Positions 1 to 9,583 of a stretch of 64,000 bases of DNA are shown here, in pieces. The stretch's first letter is position 1. Every line of letters starts with the position of its first letter. Source of the DNA: Weissella hellenica (GTDB lineage Bacteria; Bacillota; Bacilli; Lactobacillales; Lactobacillaceae). Below the pieces are notes generated by a model. It was not told the origin of the DNA, searched no databases, and was given only the letters and a program-made list of their open reading frames with translations. A program made the position numbers and the translations under genes. The stretch covers positions 1 through 64,000 of the forward strand of contig NZ_BJEG01000013.1 of assembly GCF_005405545.1 (NCBI RefSeq). Reading direction: 5' to 3'.

Positions 1-101
1 TTTTTGTTTCAAGCTTAATGCTTGAAGACCCTACACATTTGTTCTATCGAAACGATATTCAGTTTTCAATGATCAACTTGTACATTAAATAAATAATGCA
101 A
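1..101 (-). other. rRNA-type leader segment downstream of tRNA-Gly
   Basis: Read on the minus strand, the stretch after tRNA-Gly contains TTGATCATTGAAAACTG (about 60-76), which resembles the boxA-like antitermination sequence found before 16S and 23S rRNA in Firmicutes. A hairpin with arms CAAGC/GCTTG lies at 10-24. No rRNA gene body is in the window. The inference is that an rRNA gene lies just beyond the left edge, co-transcribed with the tRNA. Confidence 0.4.
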
Positions 102-173
102 AGCGGACGACGGGAATCGAACCCGCATTCCCAGCTTGGAAGGCTGGAGCACTAGCCATTGTACTACATCCGC
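102..173 (-). tRNA. tRNA-Gly (anticodon TCC)
   Basis: A cloverleaf can be folded on the minus strand. The 7-bp acceptor stem pairs GCGGATG with CGTCCGC. The anticodon stem CCAGC/GCTGG encloses loop CTTCCAA, giving anticodon TCC, and the T-loop is GTTCGATTC. The discriminator is T, as usual for bacterial tRNA-Gly. The 3' CCA is not encoded. Confidence 0.95.
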
Positions 174-203
174 AAAGTGTTTCGTACGTCAACAACAATA
201 TTT

Positions 204-232
204 ATAATACACATTGTTTAAGACAAAGTCAA
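204..232 (-). promoter_or_regulatory. Promoter of tRNA-Gly
   Basis: On the minus strand a -35 box TTGACT (227-232) and a -10 box TATTAT (204-209) are separated by exactly 17 bp. They lie about 30 bp upstream of tRNA-Gly. The tRNA therefore has its own start downstream of queA. Confidence 0.75.
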
Positions 233-263
233 CACTTTTATCAAATAAATATTAAACTACTTG

Positions 264-1310
264 CTAATGATGAATAAACATAGCATCCCCAAAGCTAAAG
301 AAGCGATATTGTTCTTTAACAGCATGTTCATAAGCATTTAAAATATTATCCCGACCAGTAAAAGCAGCTACCAGCATCACTAAAGTTGATTTAGGCAAAT
401 GGAAATTAGTAATAAATGCATCAACAACACGCCATTGAAAGCCAGGTTTAATGAATATTTCCGTCCAACCTGAATCAGCTTTTAACTCACCATCAAATTT
501 AGCCCCAATTGTTTCTAACGTACGAATGGAAGTTGTTCCAGTGGCAACAATGCGACCCCCATTTGCTTTAACCTGATTTAACGTTTGCGCTGCTTCTTGA
601 CTTAGTTGATAGAACTCTGAGTGCATTTTATGATCGTCAATATTGTCTTCTTCAACTGGCCTAAAAGTACCAAGGCCCACATGTAATGTTAATTCAACTA
701 ACTTAATGCCCTTATCAGCTACTTTTTGCAATAATTCAGGCGTCCAATGCAACCCTGCAGTTGGTGCAGCAGCCGAGCCATTCACCTTTGAATAAACAGT
801 TTGATACCGTTCTTGATCTTCCAACTTTTCCTTAATATAAGGAGGTAAAGGCATTTCACCTAACTCTTCTAAAATCTCTAAAAAAATACCCTCATAATGG
901 AACTTAATCATTCGACCACCATGTTCTAATTCCGAAATCACTTCTGCTGTCAAACGACCATCACCAAAAGTGATTTTTTGTCCGACTACGTATTTTTTAG
1001 CTGGCTTGACCAATGTTTCCCAAACATCATCTTGGTCTTGCCGAAGTAAAAGCACTTCAACATGCCCACCAGTCTCCGGACGTTCACCATACAAACGAGC
1101 CGGTAAAACCCGTGAATTATTCATAACAAGAGCATCACCAGGATTTAAATAATCAATAATATCGTAAAAATGACGGTCATGAAGGACCCCTGTATCAGCA
1201 TTCATTTCTAATAGACGTGAACCATCTCGCCTCTTTAATGGTGTCTGTGCAATTAGTTCTTGCGGTAATTCATAATCAAAATCACTTAAACTTGTAAAGT
1301 TTTCTGCCAT
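264..1310 (-). CDS. queA: S-adenosylmethionine:tRNA ribosyltransferase-isomerase
   Basis: QueA transfers and isomerises the ribosyl part of AdoMet onto 7-aminomethyl-7-deazaguanine in the wobble position of tRNA, making epoxyqueuosine in the cytoplasm. The 348-aa length and family segments (start [12 protein letters not shown], then [18 protein letters not shown], and [12 protein letters not shown] near the C-terminus) fit the full-length family. An AAGGGG ribosome site sits about 11 nt before the ATG. It follows ruvB by 18 bp on the same strand, the common queA-ruvAB arrangement. Nothing unusual is seen. Confidence 0.97.
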   Translation of the reverse strand: MAENFTSLSDFDYELPQELIAQTPLKRRDGSRLLEMNADTGVLHDRHFYDIIDYLNPGDALVMNNSRVLPARLYGERPETGGHVEVLLLRQDQDDVWETLVKPAKKYVVGQKITFGDGRLTAEVISELEHGGRMIKFHYEGIFLEILEELGEMPLPPYIKEKLEDQERYQTVYSKVNGSAAAPTAGLHWTPELLQKVADKGIKLVELTLHVGLGTFRPVEEDNIDDHKMHSEFYQLSQEAAQTLNQVKANGGRIVATGTTSIRTLETIGAKFDGELKADSGWTEIFIKPGFQWRVVDAFITNFHLPKSTLVMLVAAFTGRDNILNAYEHAVKEQYRFFSFGDAMFIHH

Positions 1311-1328
1311 ATATCGTTAATCCCCTTG

Positions 1329-2339
1329 TTATTGTTTAGTATCAGGCACCGGTAGATTTAAATGTTGATACGCTGCCAATGTCACAACCCGCCCACGCGG
1401 TGTTCGCTGTAAAAAGCCAATTTGTAATAAGTACGGTTCATATACTGATTCAATTGTATCAACTTCTTCTCCAATGTTAGCAGCAATCGTATTTACACCA
1501 ACTGGCCCCCCTTGATAAAAGGTAATCATTGTTTGCAAAATTTTATGATCAACCTCATCCAGTCCCATGCTATCGATTTTCAATAATTGTAAAGAAAAAT
1601 TGACCATCTCATCATTAATAACCTTTTGACCTTTAACCGTTGAAAAATCACGAACTCGTCTCAACAGACGATTAGCGATACGCGGTGTCCCTCGTGAGCG
1701 TCGTGCTAATTCAAACGCACCCTCACCAGAAATTTCGATATTAAAAACATCTGATGAACGCTTAATAATTTGTGATAATTCATCGTGTGTGTAATATGCC
1801 ATATGTTCTACAATCCCAAATCGGTCACGTAATGGTTGTGACAACATACCAGCACGAGTTGTAGCCCCTATGAGGGTAAACGGTGGTAGTGGAAAATGAA
1901 TTGGGTGTGCCGTAGGACCTTCACCTGCAATAATATCAACATAAAAATCTTCCATAGCCGAATATAACATCTCTTCAACTTGTTTTGGCAACCGATGAAT
2001 TTCATCAATAAACAAAACATCCCCTGGCGTTAATTCATTTAACAAAGCCAATAGGTCACCAGATTTTTCAATAGCGGGACCAGAAGTTGTCCTTAGACCC
2101 ACACCCATTTCATTGGCAACAACCATTGCTAACGTCGTTTTCCCTAATCCAGGTGGTCCATATAACAATGTATGATCTAATGGTTCTGAACGCTGTTGCG
2201 CTGCTTCAATATAAACCTGTAATCTTTGCTTTAAATCAGCTTGCCCAATATATTGTTGTAAGGTATTGGGCCGTAAAGTTTGCTCAACCGTTTCTTCACC
2301 ATCATCAGTGGACATGTCATGTATAAAATCTTCTGCCAT
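1329..2339 (-). CDS. ruvB: Holliday junction branch migration helicase RuvB
   Basis: RuvB is the hexameric AAA+ motor that drives branch migration of Holliday junctions with RuvA. The 336 residues show the Walker A segment GPPGLGKTT at about residues 61-69, Walker B/DEIH (FIDEIHRL) near 112, the sensor region GATTRAG, the arginine-finger region LRDRFG, and the C-terminal winged-helix domain ([12 protein letters not shown]). An AGGAGA ribosome site precedes the ATG. It lies 14 bp after ruvA, so the two are surely one transcript. It is the usual length for the family. Confidence 0.98.
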   Translation of the reverse strand: MAEDFIHDMSTDDGEETVEQTLRPNTLQQYIGQADLKQRLQVYIEAAQQRSEPLDHTLLYGPPGLGKTTLAMVVANEMGVGLRTTSGPAIEKSGDLLALLNELTPGDVLFIDEIHRLPKQVEEMLYSAMEDFYVDIIAGEGPTAHPIHFPLPPFTLIGATTRAGMLSQPLRDRFGIVEHMAYYTHDELSQIIKRSSDVFNIEISGEGAFELARRSRGTPRIANRLLRRVRDFSTVKGQKVINDEMVNFSLQLLKIDSMGLDEVDHKILQTMITFYQGGPVGVNTIAANIGEEVDTIESVYEPYLLQIGFLQRTPRGRVVTLAAYQHLNLPVPDTKQ

Positions 2340-2353
2340 CTAATAACATCTCC

Positions 2354-2944
2354 TTACTGTAATAGTTTCAACCCAGCACTAACATATTTAGCCGTTGTTT
2401 GTTCATCCAGTTTACGTAATGCTTTTTCAACACGGTTAATATCCTTTTTAGCATAACCTAACGCTTCCAAAGCCAAAAGCGCATCCGCTAATTGACTATT
2501 TGAACTAACCGCCGGTACAACAGGTGCCATTTCATCATTTGCTAACACCAAATCCGATAATTTATTTTGTAAGTCCAATACAATTTGTTGCGCTGTTTTT
2601 TTACCAATACCAGGAAACTTTGTTAAAAATCCAACATCACTTTGTTGAATCGCATTAATCAACCCTGTATGGTCATTATTAGCCAAAATAGCTAATGCTG
2701 ATTTAGGGCCAATACCAGAAACATTTAATAACTTTTGGAATAAGTTTTTTTCTTGCTTGTTCAAAAATCCATACAAAGTATGTTCATTTTCACGAATGAT
2801 TTGTTCAACATAGACTGTCATTTTACTATCCAAAGAAAATGCATATGGATTAGCAACTAAAATTCGATAACCAATTCCCTGTATATCAATCACAATATAA
2901 TTCGGAGAGATTTCTGTGATCAGCCCCTTTAAATATTCGTACAT
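2354..2944 (-). CDS. ruvA: Holliday junction DNA-binding protein RuvA
   Basis: RuvA binds the four-way junction as a tetramer and loads RuvB. The protein starts MYEYLKGLI, has helix-hairpin-helix motifs (VSGIGPKSA and FPGIGKKTA) in the middle, and ends in the small C-terminal domain that contacts RuvB. An in-frame start six codons upstream is possible. I chose the ATG at 2944 because GGGAG lies 8 nt before it and family members begin MYEYLKG. The product is 196 aa. It heads the ruvA-ruvB-queA cluster. Confidence 0.97.
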   Translation of the reverse strand: MYEYLKGLITEISPNYIVIDIQGIGYRILVANPYAFSLDSKMTVYVEQIIRENEHTLYGFLNKQEKNLFQKLLNVSGIGPKSALAILANNDHTGLINAIQQSDVGFLTKFPGIGKKTAQQIVLDLQNKLSDLVLANDEMAPVVPAVSSNSQLADALLALEALGYAKKDINRVEKALRKLDEQTTAKYVSAGLKLLQ

Positions 2945-3066
2945 TTTTTTCTCCCATTCCAATAAATCGTTATTTTCATTATAGCAGAAAAGCAGCGTAT
3001 GCTAATTGACAATTAGCGATTCGCATTTCACGATAACCAAAATTTGTTACCATAAAATTCATGTTT

Positions 3067-3255
3067 TTTTCATATCTATTGGTTACGATATACTTATCGA
3101 CTTAAGTTAAGCAGTAGCTGCCATACACACTATTGCTAAGTCGTTTCGCTCCCTCATAAAGCGAAGAGTTATTTACGATAGTAAACACTCAATTAACATA
3201 TCTCTTATTAAACCTATAGCAAAAGCGAGCTAATTATTAATTAGCTCGCTTTTGT
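3067..3255 (+). ncRNA. Candidate structured small RNA with its own promoter and terminator
   Basis: The 410-bp gap between divergent ruvA and the MFS pump has no plausible gene. It holds a -10 box TATACT (3089-3094) with a weak -35 (TTTTCA, 3067-3072). Four hairpins follow. The first pairs CGACTT with AAGTCG and, after a 6-nt bulge, AGCAGTAG with CTATTGCT (3098-3143). The second pairs TTCGCT with AGCGAA (3145-3165). The third (3166-3190) has a GATA loop. The last is a near-perfect 13-bp stem ending in TTTTGTT (3221-3255). No ATG lies inside. It could be a free RNA of about 155 nt or a leader of the pump. The hairpins are seen; transcription is inferred. A further small hairpin lies at 3001-3017. 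Confidence 0.5.
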
Positions 3256-3354
3256 TGTGACCAATTATTAAAAGGCACTAATCGTGCAGGAAACTGTCAA
3301 AACGCGTAAAATAAATAGTTAAGTAAGAAAAACATTTTAAATTAGGAGACCTGT

Positions 3355-4584
3355 ATGTTGAAAGAAAAATTGTCACAATTACCAACTTGGCAAAGTAATA
3401 TCTTTATCCTTTGGTTTGGTGTCTTTATGACAGGTGTTGGTTTCAGTGAAGTAATGCCTTTTCTATCTTTGTACGTTGATACATTAGGAAATTTTACAAA
3501 AAATCAACTAACTTTTTATAGCGGCATAACCTTCTCCATTACCTTTTTAATGACAGCAATCATTTCACCATTTTGGGGAAAATTAGCCGATAGTCGTGGT
3601 CGCAAACTAATGTTAATCCGTGCTTCATTAGGTATGGCAATTGTCTTTTTCTTAATGGGGGCTGTCCAAAATATTTGGCAACTTATTTTTTTAAGGGCAC
3701 TTCAAGGTTTATGCGGCGGATTCATTTCTAACGCTAATGCGATGATTGCAACCCAAACACCTAAAGAAAAATCAGGTTATGCGTTAGGAACACTTGTGAC
3801 TGGTGTTACTGGTGGGCAGTTATTAGGCCCATTTATTGGTGGTGTCCTCGCCTCACTTGTTAATTACCGGATAGCTTTTATTATTACTGGTATTATTTTT
3901 CTATTAGTATTTTTACTAGTTATCACTTTGGTCAAAGAAGAATTTATTCCCATTCCAAAAGGTAAATCACCTTCTCGTAAAGAAATTTTTTCCCAATTAT
4001 CCTATCCTAAATTGACCATTGGTTTGTTTACAACAACTTTTATCATCCAAATAGTTAATCAATCAATTAGCCCTATTATTGCATTGTTTGTCCGTGAGCT
4101 TAATAATGGCTCTGGCAGCACAACACTGTGGGCTGGGATTATAGCTGCAATGCCTGGAATTGCTACGATGCTTGCAGCACCTCGTTTTGGACAATTAGGC
4201 GATCGAATTGGCACACATCGCATTATGTTAATGGGATTTAGCTTAGCATTTATTTTCATGTTACCAACTGGTTTTGTGACAGCCATTTGGCAATTAGTTA
4301 TTTTAAGATTTATGATTGGTATTTCTGATGCTACGATGCTACCTGCTGTTCAAACATTATTGACCAAAACAACACCAACTCAGGTTACTTCTCGCATTTT
4401 TGCTTATAATCAATCATTTCAATCATTAGGATCCGTCTTCGGTCCAATCATGGGCACTGTTGTTGCAATGTTTTTTGACTATAACGGAATTTTTATTGCC
4501 AGTGCACTGTTAATCTTGGTTAACGCTTGCTTATTCTTCTATCGTACGAAGTCATTAAAGCATGATAAAAATCTTAATTTATAA
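3355..4584 (+). CDS. MFS multidrug efflux transporter (PmrA/MdtG-like)
   Basis: This is a 12-segment major facilitator protein that probably exports drugs by proton antiport. The 409 residues contain the conserved loop 2-3 motif GKLADSRGRKLML (about 78-90) and a GPFIGG segment, with hydrophobic helices spread across the whole length. An AGGAGA site lies 6 nt before the ATG. It is divergent from ruvA and follows a structured, terminated leader region (3067-3255), so expression may be conditional. The substrate cannot be read from sequence. PmrA/MdtG assignment rests on overall resemblance. Confidence 0.85.
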   Translation: MLKEKLSQLPTWQSNIFILWFGVFMTGVGFSEVMPFLSLYVDTLGNFTKNQLTFYSGITFSITFLMTAIISPFWGKLADSRGRKLMLIRASLGMAIVFFLMGAVQNIWQLIFLRALQGLCGGFISNANAMIATQTPKEKSGYALGTLVTGVTGGQLLGPFIGGVLASLVNYRIAFIITGIIFLLVFLLVITLVKEEFIPIPKGKSPSRKEIFSQLSYPKLTIGLFTTTFIIQIVNQSISPIIALFVRELNNGSGSTTLWAGIIAAMPGIATMLAAPRFGQLGDRIGTHRIMLMGFSLAFIFMLPTGFVTAIWQLVILRFMIGISDATMLPAVQTLLTKTTPTQVTSRIFAYNQSFQSLGSVFGPIMGTVVAMFFDYNGIFIASALLILVNACLFFYRTKSLKHDKNLNL

Positions 4585-4590
4585 ACTATA

Positions 4591-4649
4591 AAAGTCTGTC
4601 ATTAATTAATCTCACCTTACATGAGATTAAATCAATGACAGACTTTTTT
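4591..4649. terminator. Bidirectional terminator
   Basis: Outer arms AAAGTCTGTCATT and AATGACAGACTTT enclose an inner hairpin, with T6 on the plus strand and TTTT on the minus strand. It sits between the convergent MFS gene and the DUF1361 gene. Confidence 0.85.
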
Positions 4650-5259
4650 AATCAGTATTTATACGTCTCATCATATGATACAACACTAACAACGCAAACT
4701 GTAGTGATCCAAATGATATAACAAATACTAAGCTATGTGATGATAAGGATGTTAGAAATAAAGTCAGTACTTTATGTGGTGCACTAATTAATTCCCATGA
4801 ATTAATTCGTAAAAATCTTCCCAAATAAATACCATAGGCAGACACAAATGACAATACAACCGTCCATGTTGATGATAGTACACCACCATAAACTCGGCCA
4901 ATGATATGGGCTGATGACAAGCCAAATAGCAATCCCATTAAAACACCAACTGCTAAAATTGCATAATTAAAAAATTGTGTTTCGGTCATTAGTCCCGTAC
5001 CAATTGAAGATAAGTGACTAAAGTCAGTCACCATATACATCGCATTAGGGAAAAACGCTAACCATACCACCGTTAGTCCTAACTTCAATAATAACTGCCC
5101 TTTTTTACCGCTTAAGTACCTAATAATTAAAGCCAAGTCGAAAGGTACTAATGCCAAAAATAAATTCCAAATCAGAAAATTATAGTTGGTTGGCACAAGC
5201 CAAATGACTAAAAGCAAACTTAAAACGACTAAGTGCACCCTTAGAATATCTTTTTTCAT
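4648..5259 (-). CDS. DUF1361 family membrane protein
   Basis: This 203-aa integral membrane protein has about six hydrophobic segments and the family-typical stretch FFPNAMYMVTDFSHL after the third. Its function is unknown. An upstream in-frame TTG exists at 5271, but GGAAG lies just before the ATG at 5259, so that start is preferred. It stands alone, convergent with the MFS gene, and its stop lies inside the shared bidirectional terminator. The family call is by resemblance of the central motif. Confidence 0.75.
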   Translation of the reverse strand: MKKDILRVHLVVLSLLLVIWLVPTNYNFLIWNLFLALVPFDLALIIRYLSGKKGQLLLKLGLTVVWLAFFPNAMYMVTDFSHLSSIGTGLMTETQFFNYAILAVGVLMGLLFGLSSAHIIGRVYGGVLSSTWTVVLSFVSAYGIYLGRFLRINSWELISAPHKVLTLFLTSLSSHSLVFVISFGSLQFALLVLYHMMRRINTD

Positions 5260-5316
5260 TTTTTCTTCCAATACTTTTTGTTCATTAAATCACTTTAATT
5301 ATACCCCGTCTAATGT

Positions 5317-5334
5317 AAAAAAGACTTAAAGTCT
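5317..5334 (-). terminator. Short terminator overlapping a stop codon
   Basis: On the minus strand AGACT/AGTCT with a 3-nt loop is followed by T6. The stem overlaps the stop of the YigZ-family gene. The stem is only 5 bp, so it may be weak. Confidence 0.5.
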
Positions 5335-6034
5335 ATTTTAATGTTTCTGTTTTAGCACTAACTCGCTGTGGATATGGTACCTCAAACCAATCTATACCAC
5401 CAACAACGATTTCGACTTGACCAGCCAATTCATCAATAACGGCCGCTTTAAATGTCATCATATCATCATCAGCTATTGCCACTTTAATTATCACATCAGC
5501 TGTATAGTCTGTATCTAAAATTTCATGATCGTGTTTCTTTAGCCAATAAGCCAATGATTCATATTGACTATACGAAACTTTTAAACTAACTTCATGACGT
5601 TGAATCCGCTCAATTAATCCACAATCTTCAACACCACCAACAACTGTCCCAGCATACGCACGAACCAGACCACCTGCCCCTAATTTAATACCCCCAAAAT
5701 AACGCGTAACCACGACAGCTATATCCCGAATTGCATTATTTTTCAACACTTCCAACATTGGTACGCCCGCAGTTCCTGCCGGCTCACCATTATCAGAATA
5801 CCGTTGGACTTCATTACGATTTCCTAACATGTATGCCCAAACATTATGTGTTGCTTTACGATGTTTTACATTAATTGACTCAATAAATTCTTTTGCTTCT
5901 TCTTCATTAGAAACCCGAGTCATGCTTACAATAAACCGTGATTTTTTAATTGTTCGCTCCCACGTAACCTGTTGATTAGCAATCGTAATATACTTTCCTA
6001 ACTCGCTAACATGCTCAACTTGATTTCCTGCCAT
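5333..6034 (-). CDS. YigZ/IMPACT (UPF0029) family protein
   Basis: Members of this family have an N-terminal UPF0029 domain related to eukaryotic IMPACT and a C-terminal domain resembling EF-G domain V. A link to translation is proposed in the literature but not settled. The 233 residues show KKSRFIVSM, the signature YSDNGEPAGTAGVPML (about 83-98) and VVTRYFGGIKLGAGGLVRAY. AAGGAG lies 5 nt before the ATG at 6034, so the in-frame upstream start was not used. It follows obg across a terminator and is probably transcribed alone. Confidence 0.88.
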   Translation of the reverse strand: MAGNQVEHVSELGKYITIANQQVTWERTIKKSRFIVSMTRVSNEEEAKEFIESINVKHRKATHNVWAYMLGNRNEVQRYSDNGEPAGTAGVPMLEVLKNNAIRDIAVVVTRYFGGIKLGAGGLVRAYAGTVVGGVEDCGLIERIQRHEVSLKVSYSQYESLAYWLKKHDHEILDTDYTADVIIKVAIADDDMMTFKAAVIDELAGQVEIVVGGIDWFEVPYPQRVSAKTETLK

Positions 6035-6062
6035 AATTACTCCTTTCAACATCTAATAAAAT

Positions 6063-6095
6063 AAAAAACGCCCATTTTCGAACAATGGTCGAAAA
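6063..6095 (-). terminator. Terminator after obg
   Basis: Minus-strand hairpin from CCATT/AATGG, with alternative pairing TTTTCGA/TCGAAAA, followed by GCGTTTTTT. It lies between obg and the YigZ-family gene. Confidence 0.6.
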
Positions 6096-6124
6096 CAAGC
6101 ATCTTCTAAAATTAAAAACCGCTA

Positions 6125-7435
6125 CTAATCTTCGTATTCAAACTGGAAGTCCACAATTTGCACCGTATCACCATTTTTTGCGCCGGCTGCGTGCAACGCT
6201 TCATCAACACCCATAAATCGGATTTGACGGGCAAAACGCATCAATGATTCGGTATAATTTGTATTTGTACGTTTAAACAAACGTTCAATTTCATTTCCAG
6301 ATAGCACCCAAACACCATCTTCATCACGACTTAGTTCAAATGGTTGCTCACGTTCTTCAAATTCATAGTTAGCTTGATCTGCATCATCTTCAACCATACC
6401 CTTAGGCAAGAATATTGGTGTTTCATCTAACAAATTAGCTGTTCGACGTAACAATGGTTCTAGACCTTCACGTGACAATGAAGAAATTGGCATAATTTCA
6501 ATATTATCGGGTATATTTTCATCGTTTTGCAACTGATCTTTAAACATGGCCAAAGCGGTTTGTGCATCTGGCATATCCATCTTAGTTGGTACAATAATTT
6601 GGGGACGTTCTAATAGGGCCGGATCATATGCAGCTAGCTCTTGATTAATCTTTAGATAGTTATCATATGGATCTTGCTCAGGATCAACACCAGACATATC
6701 AATCATATGCAAAATAACACGCGTACGTTCCACATGACGTAAAAACTGAATTCCTAAGCCAACTCCTTCAGATGCCCCTTCAATTAACCCCGGCAAATCT
6801 GCCATTACAAAATCACGACCGTCTTCTAAACGAACCATTCCCAAATTAGGAACTAAGGTCGTAAAATGATAAGCTGCAACTTTCGGCTTAGCCGCCGTCA
6901 CAACTGACAGCAACGTTGACTTCCCTACAGATGGGAAACCAACTAATCCAACATCCGCTAAAACTTTCAACTCTAAGGCGATATCAAGTTCTTCACCTGG
7001 CTCTCCATTTTCAGCAATTTCGGGCGCTGGATTCTTAGAAGAAGCAAAGCGGATATTACCACGACCGCCACGACCACCTTGCGCAATAACTAGACGTTGA
7101 TTTTTTTCAGTTAAATCACCAATAATTTCACCAGTTTCGCTATTGGTAATCGTTGTTCCTTGTGGTACGCGAATGATCAAATCCTCTGCTGAGCGTCCAG
7201 TCATAGCCTTGGTAGCACCATTGCCACCTACTTTTGCTTTGAATTGACGCTTATAGCGAAAGTCCATCAAAGTACGTAATCCTTCATCAACTTCCATGAT
7301 TACTGAACCACCGTTACCACCATCGCCACCAAAAGGGCCACCCATATTAATATATTTCTCATGACGGAAAGAGACTGCTCCATCGCCACCTTTTCCTGCT
7401 TTAACAAAAATCTTTACTTGGTCGACAAACGCCAT
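6125..7435 (-). CDS. obg: Ribosome-associated GTPase Obg
   Basis: Obg is an essential GTPase linked to 50S assembly and stress control. Three domains are visible in 436 residues: the glycine-rich Obg fold (about 1-158, with many GGDGG/GGRGG repeats), the G domain with P-loop GFPSVGKST near 167, DLPGLIEGA and the TKMD specificity motif, and the C-terminal OCT domain. GAGGTC precedes the ATG. It is flanked by uvrC upstream and a terminator downstream. Length is normal. Confidence 0.98.
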   Translation of the reverse strand: MAFVDQVKIFVKAGKGGDGAVSFRHEKYINMGGPFGGDGGNGGSVIMEVDEGLRTLMDFRYKRQFKAKVGGNGATKAMTGRSAEDLIIRVPQGTTITNSETGEIIGDLTEKNQRLVIAQGGRGGRGNIRFASSKNPAPEIAENGEPGEELDIALELKVLADVGLVGFPSVGKSTLLSVVTAAKPKVAAYHFTTLVPNLGMVRLEDGRDFVMADLPGLIEGASEGVGLGIQFLRHVERTRVILHMIDMSGVDPEQDPYDNYLKINQELAAYDPALLERPQIIVPTKMDMPDAQTALAMFKDQLQNDENIPDNIEIMPISSLSREGLEPLLRRTANLLDETPIFLPKGMVEDDADQANYEFEEREQPFELSRDEDGVWVLSGNEIERLFKRTNTNYTESLMRFARQIRFMGVDEALHAAGAKNGDTVQIVDFQFEYED

Positions 7436-7526
7436 CGTTTATGACCTCACTTTCTTTTTTAGCTTCCTTAGCCAACTGTAAACTGTCGCATTTCATTTTA
7501 CAGCACTTTCTCATATTTGACCACCA

Positions 7527-9320
7527 TTAGTCAGCATGATGTTGTGTTGCCGTTAAGGAAATTTTGATATTATTAGCTACTTTTTCAGATATACTCAGTT
7601 TTTGTAACTCACTAATTGATGCTTGCGCCATTTTATTCATTGACCCAAAATTAGTCAACAATTTACGTCGTGTTTTAGGTCCTACACCTGCAATTTCATC
7701 TAACCTTGAACCAAGTGAACTTTTAGAGTGCAATTGGCGATGAAAAGTAATCACAAAACGATGTACTTCATCTTGAATACGCTGTAATAAATAAAAACCT
7801 TGTGAATTTGGATCAAGATGTACATGGTCTGCACCTTCTTCTTTTAACAAATCAGCAGTCTTGTGCTTTTCATTCTTAACCATTGCCGCCACTGGAATCG
7901 ACAACCCCAGCTCATCTTCAATCACTTCTTTAGCTGCATTCAATTGAATCACACCACCATCCATAAGAATCAAATCTGGCAACGTGCTATGTTCTTTTAA
8001 TAGCCGCGTGTAACGTCGCCGGATCACTTCCATTGTTTCAGCTCGTTCATCTGCATGCAAGACATTTTTATTTTTATATTTACGGTACTTATTCTTGTTT
8101 GGGACACCATCTTCAAAAACCACCATAGCTGAAACCATATCTGCACCTTGTAAATGAGAATGATCAAATGCTTCAATCACATTGATTTTTTCAATCCCTA
8201 ATGCATTCGCAATTTCTTGCATTGCGCCCGTTGTTTTTGATTCATTCATTGCTAATAAACGAAACTTTTCATCTAAAACAATTTTGGCATTTTTACCAGC
8301 CAATTCCAATAATGCCCGCTTTTCACCACGTTGAGGCGTTCTAACAGGCGTATTCAATACAGCCGCTATCGACTGTGTATCAACACCTTTAGGAACAAGA
8401 ATTTCCTTTGGCAACACAGAATTACGACGATTATAAAATTGTAAAATAAACTGGGCTAACTCTTCTTCTGGTGAATCAATAATAGCAAACAAACGCTTTT
8501 CTCGCTTCAATAAGCGTGATTGTCTAATAAAGAAAATTTGTACCGACAACCAACCTCTGTCCATATAAAAGTTAAAGATGTCGCGTGGTGTCCCATCACG
8601 CGATATAATCTGTTGCTTTTCTACCGTTGCCTCAATAAATTTTATTTGATCACGTAAATCGGCCGCCCGCTCATACGCCATGTCAGCGGCAGCTGTCGCC
8701 ATCTTATTTTGCAACATCTTACGAACTTCTTTCGTATCACCATCTAAAAAGCGTTTGATCTTTTTAATCTGCTCAGTATATTCAGCTGCAGGGACTTCTT
8801 TATAACAGGCACCTAGACATTGCCCAATATTTGCGTATAAACAAGGTCGTCCTTGATAGCCATTACACCGGCGTAAAGGATACACTTTTTGTAAGAAATG
8901 AAGTGTTTCTTGTGCTGCATACACATTGGGATATGGGCCAAAATAATGAGCACCATCTTTCGTTACCTCATTAGCTAGTAAAATTTGTGGATCACGTTCA
9001 TTGGTAATTTTAATATATGGATAACCAGTCCCCCGCTTCAAACGAATATTATAGTAAGGTTGATATTTTTGAATCAACGTAATTTCTAAAAGTAACGATT
9101 CCTTTTCTGAACTAGTCACAATAAAATCAAAATCAGCAATATTTTCTACTAACTGAGCTGTTTTACCAGTATGGTCACTTTTAAAATACGAACGGACTCT
9201 GTTTTTTAAATTTTTAGCTTTACCCACGTAGATAATTTTGCCATTTTTATCTTTCATTTGATATGAACCTGGCAAATCGGGTAATAACATTAACTTTTGT
9301 TCAATATGTTTTGTTGTCAT
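7527..9320 (-). CDS. uvrC: Excinuclease ABC subunit C
   Basis: UvrC makes both incisions around lesions recognised by UvrAB in nucleotide excision repair. The 597-aa protein has the GIY-YIG nuclease domain at about residues 15-95 (GSYQMKDKNGKIIYVGKAKN), a UVR domain near 205-235, the RNase H-like nuclease region (DHSHLQGADMVSAMVVF; ILMDGGVIQLNAA), and C-terminal helix-hairpin-helix motifs (IAGVGPKTRRKLL). AGGAAGG lies about 10 nt before the ATG. The uvrA and uvrB genes are not in the window. Confidence 0.98.
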   Translation of the reverse strand: MTTKHIEQKLMLLPDLPGSYQMKDKNGKIIYVGKAKNLKNRVRSYFKSDHTGKTAQLVENIADFDFIVTSSEKESLLLEITLIQKYQPYYNIRLKRGTGYPYIKITNERDPQILLANEVTKDGAHYFGPYPNVYAAQETLHFLQKVYPLRRCNGYQGRPCLYANIGQCLGACYKEVPAAEYTEQIKKIKRFLDGDTKEVRKMLQNKMATAAADMAYERAADLRDQIKFIEATVEKQQIISRDGTPRDIFNFYMDRGWLSVQIFFIRQSRLLKREKRLFAIIDSPEEELAQFILQFYNRRNSVLPKEILVPKGVDTQSIAAVLNTPVRTPQRGEKRALLELAGKNAKIVLDEKFRLLAMNESKTTGAMQEIANALGIEKINVIEAFDHSHLQGADMVSAMVVFEDGVPNKNKYRKYKNKNVLHADERAETMEVIRRRYTRLLKEHSTLPDLILMDGGVIQLNAAKEVIEDELGLSIPVAAMVKNEKHKTADLLKEEGADHVHLDPNSQGFYLLQRIQDEVHRFVITFHRQLHSKSSLGSRLDEIAGVGPKTRRKLLTNFGSMNKMAQASISELQKLSISEKVANNIKISLTATQHHAD

Positions 9321-9402
9321 CTAGTCGCCTTCCTTTATGATTTAGCTGACAATTTTTTATATTATATCACTACCAGGCATTTAACCAATTATTAAGCAAA
9401 CA

Positions 9403-9411
9403 TGCTATAAT
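9403..9411 (+). promoter_or_regulatory. Extended -10 promoter of the 41-aa gene
   Basis: TATAAT (9406-9411) is preceded by TG one base upstream, an extended -10 element. No good -35 is seen. It lies 34 bp before the start codon of the small gene. Confidence 0.55.
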
Positions 9412-9444
9412 AAGTCTAATTTATTAATTAGGAGGTTCTCTTTC

Positions 9445-9570
9445 ATGCCACTACAAACAAAAAGAAACGATGAACTAACTCGTCAGGTTGACGAACTATT
9501 CGACATCCCTGACTTGAATGACAAGGACAAAGATCGTTTTCTTAGTAAGAACGATCACGAAGAAAATTAA
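9445..9570 (+). CDS. Small acidic protein, 41 aa (possibly SPJ_0845 family)
   Basis: This short gene encodes MPLQTKRNDELTRQVDELFD and continues to 41 residues, ending DHEEN. It is highly charged, rich in Asp, Lys and Glu, with no hydrophobic segment. A perfect AGGAGG site sits 9 nt before the ATG, an extended -10 promoter precedes it, and a strong terminator follows at once, so it looks like a genuine monocistronic gene. The layout (basic start, then a LPDL/IPDL-like acidic core) reminds me of the small SPJ_0845 family of lactic acid bacteria; that is from memory. Function unknown. Confidence 0.75.
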   Translation: MPLQTKRNDELTRQVDELFDIPDLNDKDKDRFLSKNDHEEN

Positions 9571-9583
9571 AGATAACGATATT

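Noticed and set aside
3098-3255. Assignment of the structured region to 6S RNA
   Set aside because: Promoter, hairpins and terminator are there, but I cannot see the long closing stem with a large central bubble that defines 6S, so it is left as an unnamed candidate.
4591-4649. Possible transposon end or inverted-repeat remnant
   Set aside because: The structure is a nested hairpin with T-runs between convergent genes, which fits a bidirectional terminator, and no transposase is near.
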